A stretch of DNA of 64,000 nucleotides from CAVZXS01 sp963779325 (GTDB lineage Bacteria > Bacteroidota > Bacteroidia > Chitinophagales > Chitinophagaceae). Numbering within the stretch: the first letter of the stretch is position 1; the number at the start of each line of letters is the position of its first letter. A program made the position numbers and the translations under genes. The stretch spans positions 1 to 64,000 of the forward strand of contig CAVZXS010000007.1 in the NCBI GenBank assembly GCA_963779325.1, written 5' to 3'. This document shows, one piece after another, positions 33,502 through 42,514 of this stretch. The notes under the pieces are model-generated. The model did no database searches. It saw only the letters and a list, made by a program, of their open reading frames with translations, and was not told where the DNA came from.

Positions 33502-34452
33502 ATGGAATTTAAATCGTTAGTTTTCGCGGGCCTGGTATCTTCTCTTTTAATTACGGGTTGTAAAAAAGATATTGACTACAGACAGGCTGCAGAGCAGTTA
33601 TCCAATAGTAATACCTCTATCGGTTCGGGTTCAAATTCCCGGCTCTCTTACGGGGATTCTGTTTTTTATTTGCAAAATCAATCGGGAAATTATACCGTAC
33701 TTCCCGTAAGTAAGCCCAATGTTCCGGGCTACTTTAAAGTGATACCCATGGGGCTGCTTTTGGATAGTGCAACCGGCCGTATTAATGTATCGCAGAGCGA
33801 AACGGGGCTTCGTTATAAAGTTTATTACCTGGGAGTCAACGGAGACAGGTTGGACAGTACCAAAATTGTTATTTCCGGTATAGATTACAAGGATGCGATT
33901 TACGAAATTGCATCTACTCCCAATAACTATGATACGGCATTTCCTATTTATAATGCCCGTCCCGAGCTTTTGGTTCCCTGCGGAGATGATGATGAAGATG
34001 ATGACGGAGATTTGGATGATGATGACAATGCCTGTGTATTTGATGAGACCGATTTAAATAATGACGGCAATGATGATATACCGGGTGTAATACAGGATAA
34101 GTTACTGGTAGATATAAAAAAGGGAACCATTGATGTGGAAGCATCTTTTCATGCAGGTGTTTTCGGTTCGTCTGATCCTGCCAACGGGTTGTCAAAAGAT
34201 TTTACTTTTTATTACCGGTTACAGGATGCGAGTAACAGGGCGTTAAATAAAATTTCAGTACGCCTGTATCACTTTAAAAAACGAAGCGATATACCGCAAT
34301 TCCTCCTGGATACTTTAAATCTCAGAAATCAAATCTCGGCCGCTGTTAACAGCAGAACTGCTAATGACAGCAGGGTAATGAGTATAAGCAGCCGGTTAGA
34401 ATTTGAAGCCAGGCCTAAGCGACCGCCTGTTATAATTATCATAAGTCAATAA
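33502..34452 (+). CDS. lipoprotein with Asp-rich loop
   Basis: This 316-residue protein starts with a lipoprotein signal (VSSLLITGCKKDIDY). The mature protein is beta-rich. Near residue 155 a strongly acidic stretch flanked by two Cys (CGDDDEDDDGDLDDDDNAC) leads into DETDLNNDGNDDIPG, a DxDxNDDG-like calcium-binding arrangement as in EF-hand or type 3 repeats. The role is unknown; Ca2+ binding at the cell surface is plausible. It is followed by a strong terminator and then the CHAT gene. Confidence 0.65.
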   Translation: MEFKSLVFAGLVSSLLITGCKKDIDYRQAAEQLSNSNTSIGSGSNSRLSYGDSVFYLQNQSGNYTVLPVSKPNVPGYFKVIPMGLLLDSATGRINVSQSETGLRYKVYYLGVNGDRLDSTKIVISGIDYKDAIYEIASTPNNYDTAFPIYNARPELLVPCGDDDEDDDGDLDDDDNACVFDETDLNNDGNDDIPGVIQDKLLVDIKKGTIDVEASFHAGVFGSSDPANGLSKDFTFYYRLQDASNRALNKISVRLYHFKKRSDIPQFLLDTLNLRNQISAAVNSRTANDSRVMSISSRLEFEARPKRPPVIIIISQ

Positions 34453-34471
34453 TAACTTTTCATTACCTTTT

Positions 34472-34503
34472 AAACCCGGTGCTTCTTGCCGGGTTTCTTT
34501 TTA
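34472..34503 (+). terminator. Rho-independent terminator
   Basis: AAACCCGG (34472-34479) and CCGGGTTT (34489-34496) form a perfect stem followed by CTTTTTAT. It separates the Asp-rich lipoprotein gene from the CHAT gene. Confidence 0.8.
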
Positions 34504-34565
34504 TATTTACACTATAAGGCTTTTAAAAGTAATTGTTTCAGATTATCCTTTCGGGTTTTTAAAGA

Positions 34566-37397
34566 ATGAAAAAAGTAACGCTCATCATAATTGCATTTAC
34601 AGCGGGGTTTATAATTTCTGTACTTGCACAAAAGAATCAAAAGCTGCTCCACCGGCAATGGTATGAAGAGGCCGAACGGTTATATAAACTTGATGAACCA
34701 ACTCCTGAAACTGACAGTACTGCTTTGCTGCTTTTTTTAAAAACAGCGGCATCCGCATCAGGAAACGACTACCCGCTTTCTATTGAATGCTTTATTAAAG
34801 CAGGGAATATTCACCAGGGACACCTGCGTTATGAAGCAGCCAATAGTTTATATCATAATGCCATCTACCTTAATAATACGCATGTAAAAAGTCCCGCTGC
34901 TACCTACGAGGCCAGTCTTTATCTCGGTTCATCATTATACTTCAGCAATATTATTGACAGTGCACAGTATTATTTTGAAACGGCTTCTGATATTGCTCTT
35001 ACTCACAAAGAGAAGGAAAGTTTGCCGGAAAAAGCCACGCTCTACAATTCTCTCGGCGCCATTTACTTTGAAAGCGCCAATTTTCTGCAAGCCAAAAATT
35101 ATTTTGAAAGAGCCCTTGAGTTTTCACCGAAAACCGCTGATGATTACCAAGAATTATATACAGGTATTCAAAGTAATATAGCCAATTGCCTGATGAAACT
35201 CAACCGTCATGATTCGGCCCTTCGTATTTTTCAATCCTTAACCCCCAACGAGCAGCAAAAAGATATTATACGACAAAATACGGCGCACAGTTATTTTGAA
35301 TTGGGTCAATACGACAGCGCTTTATCTATCTATCAATCATTGCCGGTGCAAAACGGCTTGGCCGGTGTAGTGGCGCTAACGGATATGGGACGTATTTATA
35401 TGAAAAGAAAACAATGGCAACAGGCCGAAATTGTTTTCGATTCTGCGATAGCCCGAAACAGGAGTATTTCATTAACCATTAAAAATAAAGAAGAAGCGTT
35501 AGCCTGTTTATACCGCAGTCAACTGGCCGATGAGCAGGGCCTGCCGGATGAAGCGTTAACCTGGCTTAATGAAGCATTAAAGGAAGTGCACCTGAATTTT
35601 GTATGGGGCAAGGCAGAAGATTTACCTGCCGATATTTCGCAGACGGTTTCACCTATCACATTATTCAATATTTTACACGCAAAGGCGAAGTTGCTTTTTA
35701 AAAAATATAACCGCACACAACAGCTAAATTATCTTGAGGCTTCTTTATCTGCTTACATCAAAGCAATAGAAACGGCCAACTTTATTAAATTAAATTTTGA
35801 TAATGATGAAGCCAAGCTTTTTTTTAATGAAAACTATCGCCCCATTTACACCGAAGCAATTGAAACCGCTTATCTGGCTGCCGCGAAAAATGATGATTAC
35901 AAAGATGATTATTTATTTATCATAGAAAATTATAAAGGAAATATACTGCATCAAAACCTGCAGAATATATTACTTAAATCAACGGCGCAGATTCCTGACA
36001 GCATTCGACGCAGAGAAAAAGAAATTAAGCAGCTGATGGCTTTTTACACATCACGTATTAATCAAAACGCTGTGGAAAAAGATGCGGAACAATTACAAAA
36101 AAGATTGCTCTCGCTGCAGGTCGAATTATCGCGCCTTCAAAAAAAATATGAGCAAGATGCCACCTATAACCGGTTCAAATACAGAGCGGCGGAAAACAAG
36201 CTTACGCTTGCTGAAATTCAAAATAGTTTGGAAAGCCATACAGCGTTGATTAATTATTTTACAGGCGACAGCGCTGTCTATTGCCTGGTTGTAACAAAGA
36301 AAAATTCCCTGTTACAAAAAATTAAAACGGACAGTTTGTTTCATCAATCTTTCCGCGCATTTATAGATGAGATATACCATTACGAAGAAGGAAAAAGATA
36401 TGATGGCTTTGCCGCATCTGCTGCATTGTACAACCTGCTGATTGAGCCGCTTGAACCGCTGACAGGCGGCGCTATTGATAAATGGGTTATTATCCCCGAC
36501 GGGTTTTTATATTATCTTCCCTTTGAAGCATTGGTAAAGAACCCGGAAAAAAAAGATTACCTGATGCTTTCAAAAACAATCAGCTATCATTATTCTTTCG
36601 CATTGCTTTTCGGAAAAAATACACATCATTACAGCAATGCGGCAGCCGGCGGCTCTGTCGGTTTTGTTCCCTATGCGTTGAAAGATAAAAACATTATTGC
36701 CGGCAGCCTGAGCGACTTGCCGCTTTCGGCCAACGAACTTACCGAAATGTCAAAAAATATTTATACGGGACAGCATGCTACGAAAAAAAGATTTTTGATC
36801 GAAGCATCAAAGTATCCGATTGTTCACCTGGCTACCCATGCCAGTGCCGGCGCCGAGAACAGCAGCAACTGGATTCAGTTTTACCCGATAGACAGCTCGG
36901 AGATGAATAATAAATTGTACCTGCATGAAATTTACGATCTTGATATGCACCGGGCAGAATTAGTTATACTGAGTGCCTGCGAAACAGGCGGCGGCGTAAC
37001 AGCAACCGGTGAAGGGCTATTGAGTTTATCCCGCGCATTTATGTATGCCGGCGCCGACGGTATTGTTTCTACACTATGGAAAACGGAAGACCGGGTAACG
37101 ACCTTTCTTATGCAGCGTATGCATGTTCATTTAAAGAAAAAAATATCTCCAGAAAAAGCGTTGCAGTTGGCAAAGAAAGATTTAATAAATGATAATACAT
37201 TGGGATCGCAATATAAAACGCCGGACTATTGGGCAAATTTTATTTATGTAGGAAAACTTCATTCCCAAACAGGCATTAACAGCGGCAGGGTATGGGTGGC
37301 GGCAATCGGTGCCGCGATTGTTATTATTTATTTTTTCTTTTTCGCCGGAAAAAAGGCCTCACTAATTTACAGTGAAGCCTTTGTCAAGGAAAGATAA
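34566..37397 (+). CDS. TPR-CHAT caspase-like protease
   Basis: The 943-residue protein has a hydrophobic N-terminal segment (TLIIIAFTAGFIISVLAQ). TPR-type helical repeats follow over residues about 30-440 (NSLGAIYFESANFLQAKNYF), then a coiled coil at about 490-540 and a CHAT (caspase HetF-associated) domain from about residue 620. The catalytic pair is His758 in VHLATHAS and Cys805 in LVILSACETGGG. A second hydrophobic helix (VWVAAIGAAIVIIYFFFF) lies at the C-terminus, so the protease is probably membrane-held. Convergent to it lies an operon for an ECF sigma factor and a membrane TPR protein, a possible substrate. The last codons overlap a terminator-like hairpin (37352-37382), so the true C-terminus may be slightly different. 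Confidence 0.9.
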   Translation: MKKVTLIIIAFTAGFIISVLAQKNQKLLHRQWYEEAERLYKLDEPTPETDSTALLLFLKTAASASGNDYPLSIECFIKAGNIHQGHLRYEAANSLYHNAIYLNNTHVKSPAATYEASLYLGSSLYFSNIIDSAQYYFETASDIALTHKEKESLPEKATLYNSLGAIYFESANFLQAKNYFERALEFSPKTADDYQELYTGIQSNIANCLMKLNRHDSALRIFQSLTPNEQQKDIIRQNTAHSYFELGQYDSALSIYQSLPVQNGLAGVVALTDMGRIYMKRKQWQQAEIVFDSAIARNRSISLTIKNKEEALACLYRSQLADEQGLPDEALTWLNEALKEVHLNFVWGKAEDLPADISQTVSPITLFNILHAKAKLLFKKYNRTQQLNYLEASLSAYIKAIETANFIKLNFDNDEAKLFFNENYRPIYTEAIETAYLAAAKNDDYKDDYLFIIENYKGNILHQNLQNILLKSTAQIPDSIRRREKEIKQLMAFYTSRINQNAVEKDAEQLQKRLLSLQVELSRLQKKYEQDATYNRFKYRAAENKLTLAEIQNSLESHTALINYFTGDSAVYCLVVTKKNSLLQKIKTDSLFHQSFRAFIDEIYHYEEGKRYDGFAASAALYNLLIEPLEPLTGGAIDKWVIIPDGFLYYLPFEALVKNPEKKDYLMLSKTISYHYSFALLFGKNTHHYSNAAAGGSVGFVPYALKDKNIIAGSLSDLPLSANELTEMSKNIYTGQHATKKRFLIEASKYPIVHLATHASAGAENSSNWIQFYPIDSSEMNNKLYLHEIYDLDMHRAELVILSACETGGGVTATGEGLLSLSRAFMYAGADGIVSTLWKTEDRVTTFLMQRMHVHLKKKISPEKALQLAKKDLINDNTLGSQYKTPDYWANFIYVGKLHSQTGINSGRVWVAAIGAAIVIIYFFFFAGKKASLIYSEAFVKER
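37352..37382 (+). terminator. terminator-like hairpin at the CHAT 3' end
   Basis: AAAGGCCTCACT and AGTGAAGCCTTT pair except for one bulged C, with loop AATTTAC. It lies inside the last codons of the CHAT frame, which is unusual and may mean the reading frame originally ended earlier. Confidence 0.5.
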
Positions 37398-37455
37398 TGA
37401 CAGATTTATATGAATTCGCGGATGCAGGATTTTAAAACGAGTATATTTTATAAAT

Positions 37456-38238
37456 TTATTTCAACCAGGTGAGTCTTCTTATCGTCCGGTCGCTCACTCT
37501 TTCATGAAAAGTATGATTTGGATTGTTACGAATAGCTTTAAACAGGGGAGCGGCCGATTTTACATCCTTCATTTTCAAATAGGACAGGCCTAAGTAAAAT
37601 TCCGCCTCGTCATTATAAAATCTTGTATTGCTTTGTTTGTTATACAGGAGTATCTGTTGTAATACGGTTACCGCCTGTTGATAATTTTCCGTTTCATGGT
37701 ATGCATAGGCGGCAAGAAATTTTTCCCGGTTATTGGTTGTGCCAAGCGATTCATAGATTTGTATTACAGCTATGTAATCATTGTCCTTAAAAAGCTGCAC
37801 CATATTATGCGTTTTAATATCCTTTACACCTCTGTCGGTATTTATATTATATGGCTGATATATTTCATTGTACAGCCGGTTGCTGCTTGTGGTATTGTAT
37901 TCGTAGGCAAACCATCCTCCAAGCAGTAAAATTATTGAAGCGGCGATACGCAGCATCCATTTTACCGGCTGCATTTTCAATACCCGCGGCTTAAGGTCTT
38001 CGCGGTTTTTCGGCAAATCAACTGTAACACCCCCGTTGATGTATGCGGTATGTACTGACTGAACCTGTTTTAAAACAGTGTAACGCTGAAGAGATTTTGC
38101 GGCGGCAACATGCAGGTCAATTTCCGTTGCTGTATCACTTACATTTTCTTTTTGCAAGATAGTTTCCGCTTCAGTTCGGGCTATTTCCTCTTTCAGCAGT
38201 GCATCCAGCACCTCATCGATATGTAGATTATTATTCAT
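37456..38238 (-). CDS. membrane TPR protein, anti-sigma-like
   Basis: A 260-residue protein with a cytoplasmic N-terminal helical part (residues 1-~90) and a single membrane helix (VKWMLRIAASIILLLGGWFA, about residues 92-111). The outer part carries TPR-like repeats (FLAAYAYHETENYQQAVTVL, AEFYLGLSYLKMKDVKSAAP). Its start lies within the last codons of the sigma-factor gene (8-bp overlap), the usual arrangement of a sigma/anti-sigma pair. The N-terminus lacks a classical ZAS (HxxxCxxC) motif, so the anti-sigma role is inferred from position and topology. Confidence 0.7.
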   Translation of the reverse strand: MNNNLHIDEVLDALLKEEIARTEAETILQKENVSDTATEIDLHVAAAKSLQRYTVLKQVQSVHTAYINGGVTVDLPKNREDLKPRVLKMQPVKWMLRIAASIILLLGGWFAYEYNTTSSNRLYNEIYQPYNINTDRGVKDIKTHNMVQLFKDNDYIAVIQIYESLGTTNNREKFLAAYAYHETENYQQAVTVLQQILLYNKQSNTRFYNDEAEFYLGLSYLKMKDVKSAAPLFKAIRNNPNHTFHERVSDRTIRRLTWLK

Positions 38239-38824
38239 ATAAAATAGAGGGTTTTAAGTTATCTAATAAGGCAGTATTTGTTTGTAATAGTTCTTTTAAT
38301 TTTTTCATGCACTTACTTTTTTTATTCCGCAGCACCTGTTCGTTTTCATAATCAAATTCAGTAAGCAATTGCTTCATACTTTTTTTTTCATAATAAAAGC
38401 CGGTCAGTATTTTTTTACAGTTTTCGCCCATCTCACTCATTACCTGTTGTAAATCCCGGTTAGTATCCTTATTAAAAAAAATATTTTCCACCGGCGATTC
38501 CTTGTCTTCCCCGGTCATATACACCACTTCTCTTTTTTTACGTCTGTCGCGGGTGCGCAATTCAAACAGCCAAAGATTACGGGCTATGGCCGATAAAAAA
38601 GTTTTAATACTGCTGTCGCCCCTGAATTGGCCGGTTTTTACTTTTTCAATCAGCACCAACACGGCCTCCTGAAATATATCGGCCCCGTCTTCCCTGTTTC
38701 CGCCATTGGCAGATATTTGCGCTATAATGCCTTCAAAATAATGTTCATATAACGTTCGAACCGGCTTCTCAATATCAGCCCTGCGCAATTCCGGTATAAT
38801 ATCTTGTTGGGTATTTGTCATCAT
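38231..38824 (-). CDS. ECF-type RNA polymerase sigma factor
   Basis: This 197-residue sigma-70 family protein has region 2 at about residues 25-100 (FQEAVLVLIEKVKTGQFRGD, SSIKTFLSAIARNLWLFELR) for core binding and -10 melting. Region 4 (about 130-185, CKKILTGFYYEKKSMKQLLT, YENEQVLRNKKSKCMKKLKE) is the helix-turn-helix for -35 recognition. It is cotranscribed with the overlapping membrane TPR gene. The target genes are unknown. Confidence 0.88.
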   Translation of the reverse strand: MMTNTQQDIIPELRRADIEKPVRTLYEHYFEGIIAQISANGGNREDGADIFQEAVLVLIEKVKTGQFRGDSSIKTFLSAIARNLWLFELRTRDRRKKREVVYMTGEDKESPVENIFFNKDTNRDLQQVMSEMGENCKKILTGFYYEKKSMKQLLTEFDYENEQVLRNKKSKCMKKLKELLQTNTALLDNLKPSILYE

Positions 38825-38919
38825 ATTCTTAATTATAGTTGCCGAACCGGCTGAAATGTAACACCAATATTCGTTTTTTTAATTTCCGCATAAGATAATT
38901 ATGACCATATAAAAATAAT

Positions 38920-38943
38920 GGTTGCAGCACAAAGACTGCAACC
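38920..38943 (-). terminator. terminator of the 38999-39823 gene
   Basis: On the minus strand GGTTGCAG-TCTTTGTG-CTGCAACC is followed by ATTATTTTTA. It separates the lipoprotein gene from the sigma operon. Confidence 0.7.
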
Positions 38944-38998
38944 GAATCAGAGACTTAACCTTTCCATGATTGGAATCGTTAAACATTAGCGAGTATTA

Positions 38999-39823
38999 TT
39001 ACAATGCCTCGGTTAATACTAAGGCCGGAGCTGTGGCAGGCGGATTAATATCAAATGGCTCTGAGGAAGAACGCGGCACAGGTGCGTTGCTGAATAGTTT
39101 TAAAGGAGCAGCAGCGGCAGCATCCACGCTTACAATTCTCACTGTTACAATGGGTAATGAACCACTGGAACCATCGGTGCGTTTTTTAACTCCTACTACT
39201 TCCAATGCTACGATACCCAAGTTGGCGCCTTGCAAATTTGCGTTCAGCGGACCATAATTAATGCTCACATCGCCATCATAAACTACAGCCAGTATTGTTT
39301 TGCCTGTAAGCATTTTTAATCCCCGGGCACGCAGCGGTGTTACATCAGGTATTTTATCCAGCAATACTTCGGGGCCGTCTTCACCACCGCCAAGACCGGG
39401 TCCTGCAAGCAGAAAATTAAGCGAACCTTTTGCCGTTGGCCCTGCGCTTTTCCAGGAATTAGGAATTGTTTTTAAGGCATGCCAACCTTCATCGCCAACT
39501 TCACCTGAGTACAGGTCAATTGTTTTGCCTGTATTGTCTTTAAAATACTTCAACGTTTGCCGAAGACCAACACGAGCCAATTGATCATTTACATCAGTTT
39601 CAGAAAAATTGTTGGGTTGATTGCCGTTGTCGATGCTTTCTTCATCAATTACTAACAGTACTGATTCTGTTACCTGCGTTTGAGAGGCCACAGTCGCTTC
39701 GTTGATGGCATTTGAGTTTTCATCGCCCTGTTGAAGAGCTTCTTTTTGACAGGATGTAAAAGAAAACATAAACAACCCGCCGCACAGCAACAAACTAAAG
39801 GGCTTCATTAAAGTGAGTTTCAT
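38999..39823 (-). CDS. hypothetical lipoprotein
   Basis: A 274-residue protein with a lipoprotein-type signal (GLFMFSFTSCQKE). After an acidic, Asn-rich linker, the mature part has small-residue-rich beta segments (GSLNFLLAGPGLGGGEDGPE, IVTVRIVSVDAAAAAP) and an odd Pro/Ala-rich C-terminus (INPPATAPALVLTEAL). There is no recognised domain. A terminator directly follows, so it is its own transcription unit despite lying upstream of the sigma operon on the same strand. Confidence 0.65.
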   Translation of the reverse strand: MKLTLMKPFSLLLCGGLFMFSFTSCQKEALQQGDENSNAINEATVASQTQVTESVLLVIDEESIDNGNQPNNFSETDVNDQLARVGLRQTLKYFKDNTGKTIDLYSGEVGDEGWHALKTIPNSWKSAGPTAKGSLNFLLAGPGLGGGEDGPEVLLDKIPDVTPLRARGLKMLTGKTILAVVYDGDVSINYGPLNANLQGANLGIVALEVVGVKKRTDGSSGSLPIVTVRIVSVDAAAAAPLKLFSNAPVPRSSSEPFDINPPATAPALVLTEAL

Positions 39824-40125
39824 AATAATTTTTTTTAAGATTTGATAAAATATGTATACTACTGTAGTTGCCGCGCATAGAAATGTGTAACCCGGTTTAA
39901 GTGAAATAATTCTTTTTTATTATTTCTGTAATAAAAAAGTAATCGGGGTTTATGTAATGATAATGAAAGACGGTGATGTGTTAAGAAACGGAAAGACGCA
40001 GTAACTTCCCGCCATGAAATGTGCCTGAGCTTTCGCAGATGAAACACCCGACAATGCTTAGCTTATTGCTACATTACATTTTCATTGCAAACCTGCATCG
40101 TACCTTCGCCGTAAAATAATAAAGT
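39824..40125. other. divergent intergenic region
   Basis: No gene or repeat is recognised between the divergent lipoprotein and monooxygenase genes. A TACCTTCG at 40101-40108, shortly before ATG 40126, resembles a -7 element but lacks a well-spaced -33 box. Confidence 0.35.
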
Positions 40126-41160
40126 ATGGAATTAGGCATCGGCATGTTTGGCGATTTACATATAAATAAAAAAGGCAGCATACAACCGGCAGGGCAGCGG
40201 CTGCAGGAATTGATAGAAGAAATAAAACTGATGGATGAAACGGGTCTTGATTTTTACGGCATCGGTGAGCATCATCGGCCCGACTATGCCGTATCATCAC
40301 CGGAAATAATTTTAGCGGCAGCAGCTACCGTTACTAAGAATATTAAATTGGGCAGTGCTGTTTCTGTATTAAGTTCATCCGACCCGGTAAAACTCTATCA
40401 AAGCTTTGCAATGATTGATCTCATTTCAACCGGTCGTGCGGAGTTGGTAGCCGGCCGCGGCAGTTTTATTGAGTCATTTCCTTTGTTTGGCTACAGCCCG
40501 GAAGATTATGATGAACTGTTTGAAGAAAAGTTGGACCTGCTTATTCAAATAAATAAATCAGAACGCATTACCTGGAAAGGTAAATTCAGAGCCGCATTAA
40601 AAGATCAGCAAATATTGCCGCGAGCAGTAAACAATCATCTTAATATATGGGTGGCCGTGGGCGGCACACCGGAGTCGGTAGTAAGAGCCGGCAGACACGG
40701 ACTGCCGGTAATATTCGCTATCATTGGCGGAAGCCCAGTGCAGTTTAAACCGTTGTTTGATTATTATAGAGAAGTGTATATGCATTTTAAACATGACCCT
40801 GATAAATTTCAGGTGGGTTTACACATGCATGCTTTTTTTGGTGATGACAGCAAACAAACTGCTGATGAATATTATCCCGTTTATTCCGCACAGATGGACA
40901 GGGTAGGGCGCAGCCGCGGTTGGCCGGCGTATCAACCGCAACAATATGAAACCGGAAGAAGTGACAAAGGACATTTAATCATCGGCGATGCCAATGAAGC
41001 CATTGATAAAATACTGCACATGCACGAACTGTTTGGGCTCACCCGTTTCTCAGCACATATGGATGTGGGCGGGCCTTCACATCAGTCGCTCATGAAATCG
41101 ATAGAAATATACGGAACGAAGATTGCACCGAAAGTAAGAGAGGCATTGAAGGGTGAATAA
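40126..41160 (+). CDS. LLM-class flavin-dependent monooxygenase
   Basis: A 344-residue cytoplasmic luciferase-like TIM-barrel enzyme that uses reduced FMN/F420-type flavin to oxidise an unknown small substrate. Typical features are MELGIGMFGD at strand 1, ETGLDFYGIGEHHRPDYA, IKLGSAVSVLSSSDPVKLYQ and GRAELVAGRGS. Its stop lies 2 bp from the end of the convergent amidohydrolase gene, leaving no room for a separate terminator. Confidence 0.88.
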   Translation: MELGIGMFGDLHINKKGSIQPAGQRLQELIEEIKLMDETGLDFYGIGEHHRPDYAVSSPEIILAAAATVTKNIKLGSAVSVLSSSDPVKLYQSFAMIDLISTGRAELVAGRGSFIESFPLFGYSPEDYDELFEEKLDLLIQINKSERITWKGKFRAALKDQQILPRAVNNHLNIWVAVGGTPESVVRAGRHGLPVIFAIIGGSPVQFKPLFDYYREVYMHFKHDPDKFQVGLHMHAFFGDDSKQTADEYYPVYSAQMDRVGRSRGWPAYQPQQYETGRSDKGHLIIGDANEAIDKILHMHELFGLTRFSAHMDVGGPSHQSLMKSIEIYGTKIAPKVREALKGE

Positions 41161-41162
41161 TA

Positions 41163-42251
41163 TCAGTCCGGAAATAAACTTTTATCAATATTCGGAATAA
41201 TGCGCAGCGCATTTTTGTAATATATTTTTTTCAAAATATCATCCGTCAATCCTATTCCGTACATGGCCCAAAAGGCGTGATACTTTTTGTGATAAGGAAA
41301 ATATTCATCCTCTGTTTCCAGTACACGGAAATAAGTGGCATATTCCTCCGGTACCCAACTGTCTTTACCAAATAATATTCTGTCCTGGTATTTGGTAAAA
41401 AATTGTTTAGCCATTCGCGGTTGCCTGCCCAGTTCAGCTATTACCGCTCCGAATTCTACCACTACATTCGGCATTTCGTCCAATAGTTTACCGAGTTTTT
41501 CCAAATCATTGGGATACCAACCGAAATGCGCCGCGATAAAAGTAGTGCCGGGGTGTTTTTTAAAAAGACGGTGCTGTTCGGCTATCAATGTATCCCACGG
41601 CGCAGGATCGGTATCGCTTCTTTTTCTACCGGGGCGTGTAGCCAATTCCAGCCACCTCTCATTGTTTTCATCCATCGGCGCCCAAAAAGGTTTTGGGTCG
41701 GCCGTATGAATGATCACCGGTATTTTTAATTCGCCTGCTTTTTTCCATACCAAATCAAGTCTTGCATCATCTACCGTTACTCTTTTTCCGTTTATATCTT
41801 TTACCGAAAAACCAAGGCTCTTATAAATTTTCAAACCATTGGCGCCGCTCTTCACATCTTCCTCCAATTGTTTGGCTGCTTTTTCGCCCCAATCTTTTTC
41901 GCCTGCGTTTTTAAAATCTACATTGGCAAATACAATAAAGCGGTTGGAAAAATTTGCTTTAACATTGGCAACAGACTTCTTTAACGACTCTCCGTTTTCA
42001 CCACTCAGGTTTACCATAACTTTCATATTCAGTTTATCCATGTCTTTTATCAGCTTACCGAGGTTCATATCCGGCATGCCAAACTGGTGGTTATGTACAT
42101 CTATAAAAGGGAATTTCGCTTTCCCCAATTTATGTTCGGGTACTACTAATGTCGACGGCGGATTATATTTTTCAAAATCCATTGCGGGTGAGTTCTGTGC
42201 ACATGCATTGAATGCAGACAGTATAGAAAACAGGAAGAAATATTTTTTCAT
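41163..42251 (-). CDS. exported amidohydrolase (PF04909-like)
   Basis: The product is about 362 residues from ATG 42251, which begins the signal sequence (MKKYFFLFSILSAFNACAQ). An in-frame ATG at 42272 adds seven residues before it. The barrel shows FPFIDVHNHQFGMPD (metal-binding HxH), KIPVIIHTADPKPFW, TFIAAHFGWYPN with the later His, and a catalytic Asp near RILFGKDSWVPEEYA. These match the amidohydrolase-2 family of decarboxylase/lactonase-like enzymes. The substrate is unknown. Confidence 0.85.
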   Translation of the reverse strand: MKKYFFLFSILSAFNACAQNSPAMDFEKYNPPSTLVVPEHKLGKAKFPFIDVHNHQFGMPDMNLGKLIKDMDKLNMKVMVNLSGENGESLKKSVANVKANFSNRFIVFANVDFKNAGEKDWGEKAAKQLEEDVKSGANGLKIYKSLGFSVKDINGKRVTVDDARLDLVWKKAGELKIPVIIHTADPKPFWAPMDENNERWLELATRPGRKRSDTDPAPWDTLIAEQHRLFKKHPGTTFIAAHFGWYPNDLEKLGKLLDEMPNVVVEFGAVIAELGRQPRMAKQFFTKYQDRILFGKDSWVPEEYATYFRVLETEDEYFPYHKKYHAFWAMYGIGLTDDILKKIYYKNALRIIPNIDKSLFPD

Positions 42252-42514
42252 TTGAATAATTTTATATCGCACAAGTTATATCAAAATGATTTATCATTTA
42301 GTTCTGAGGGAATTAGTATACTACTGAGAGCCTGACAAAATATGATCCCTTGCAGGAGACTATTTTGCTTGGCGATTCGGTATTAATGGAAAACAGGACA
42401 GATCATTTACCGGTTATATAAATCATCTTTGAGCCTTTATCCAAAAAAAACTATGTATTGAAAATACGGATGTTTAATCGCCGGCTTTAATTTATATTGC
42501 AATAAAGAAATTAA

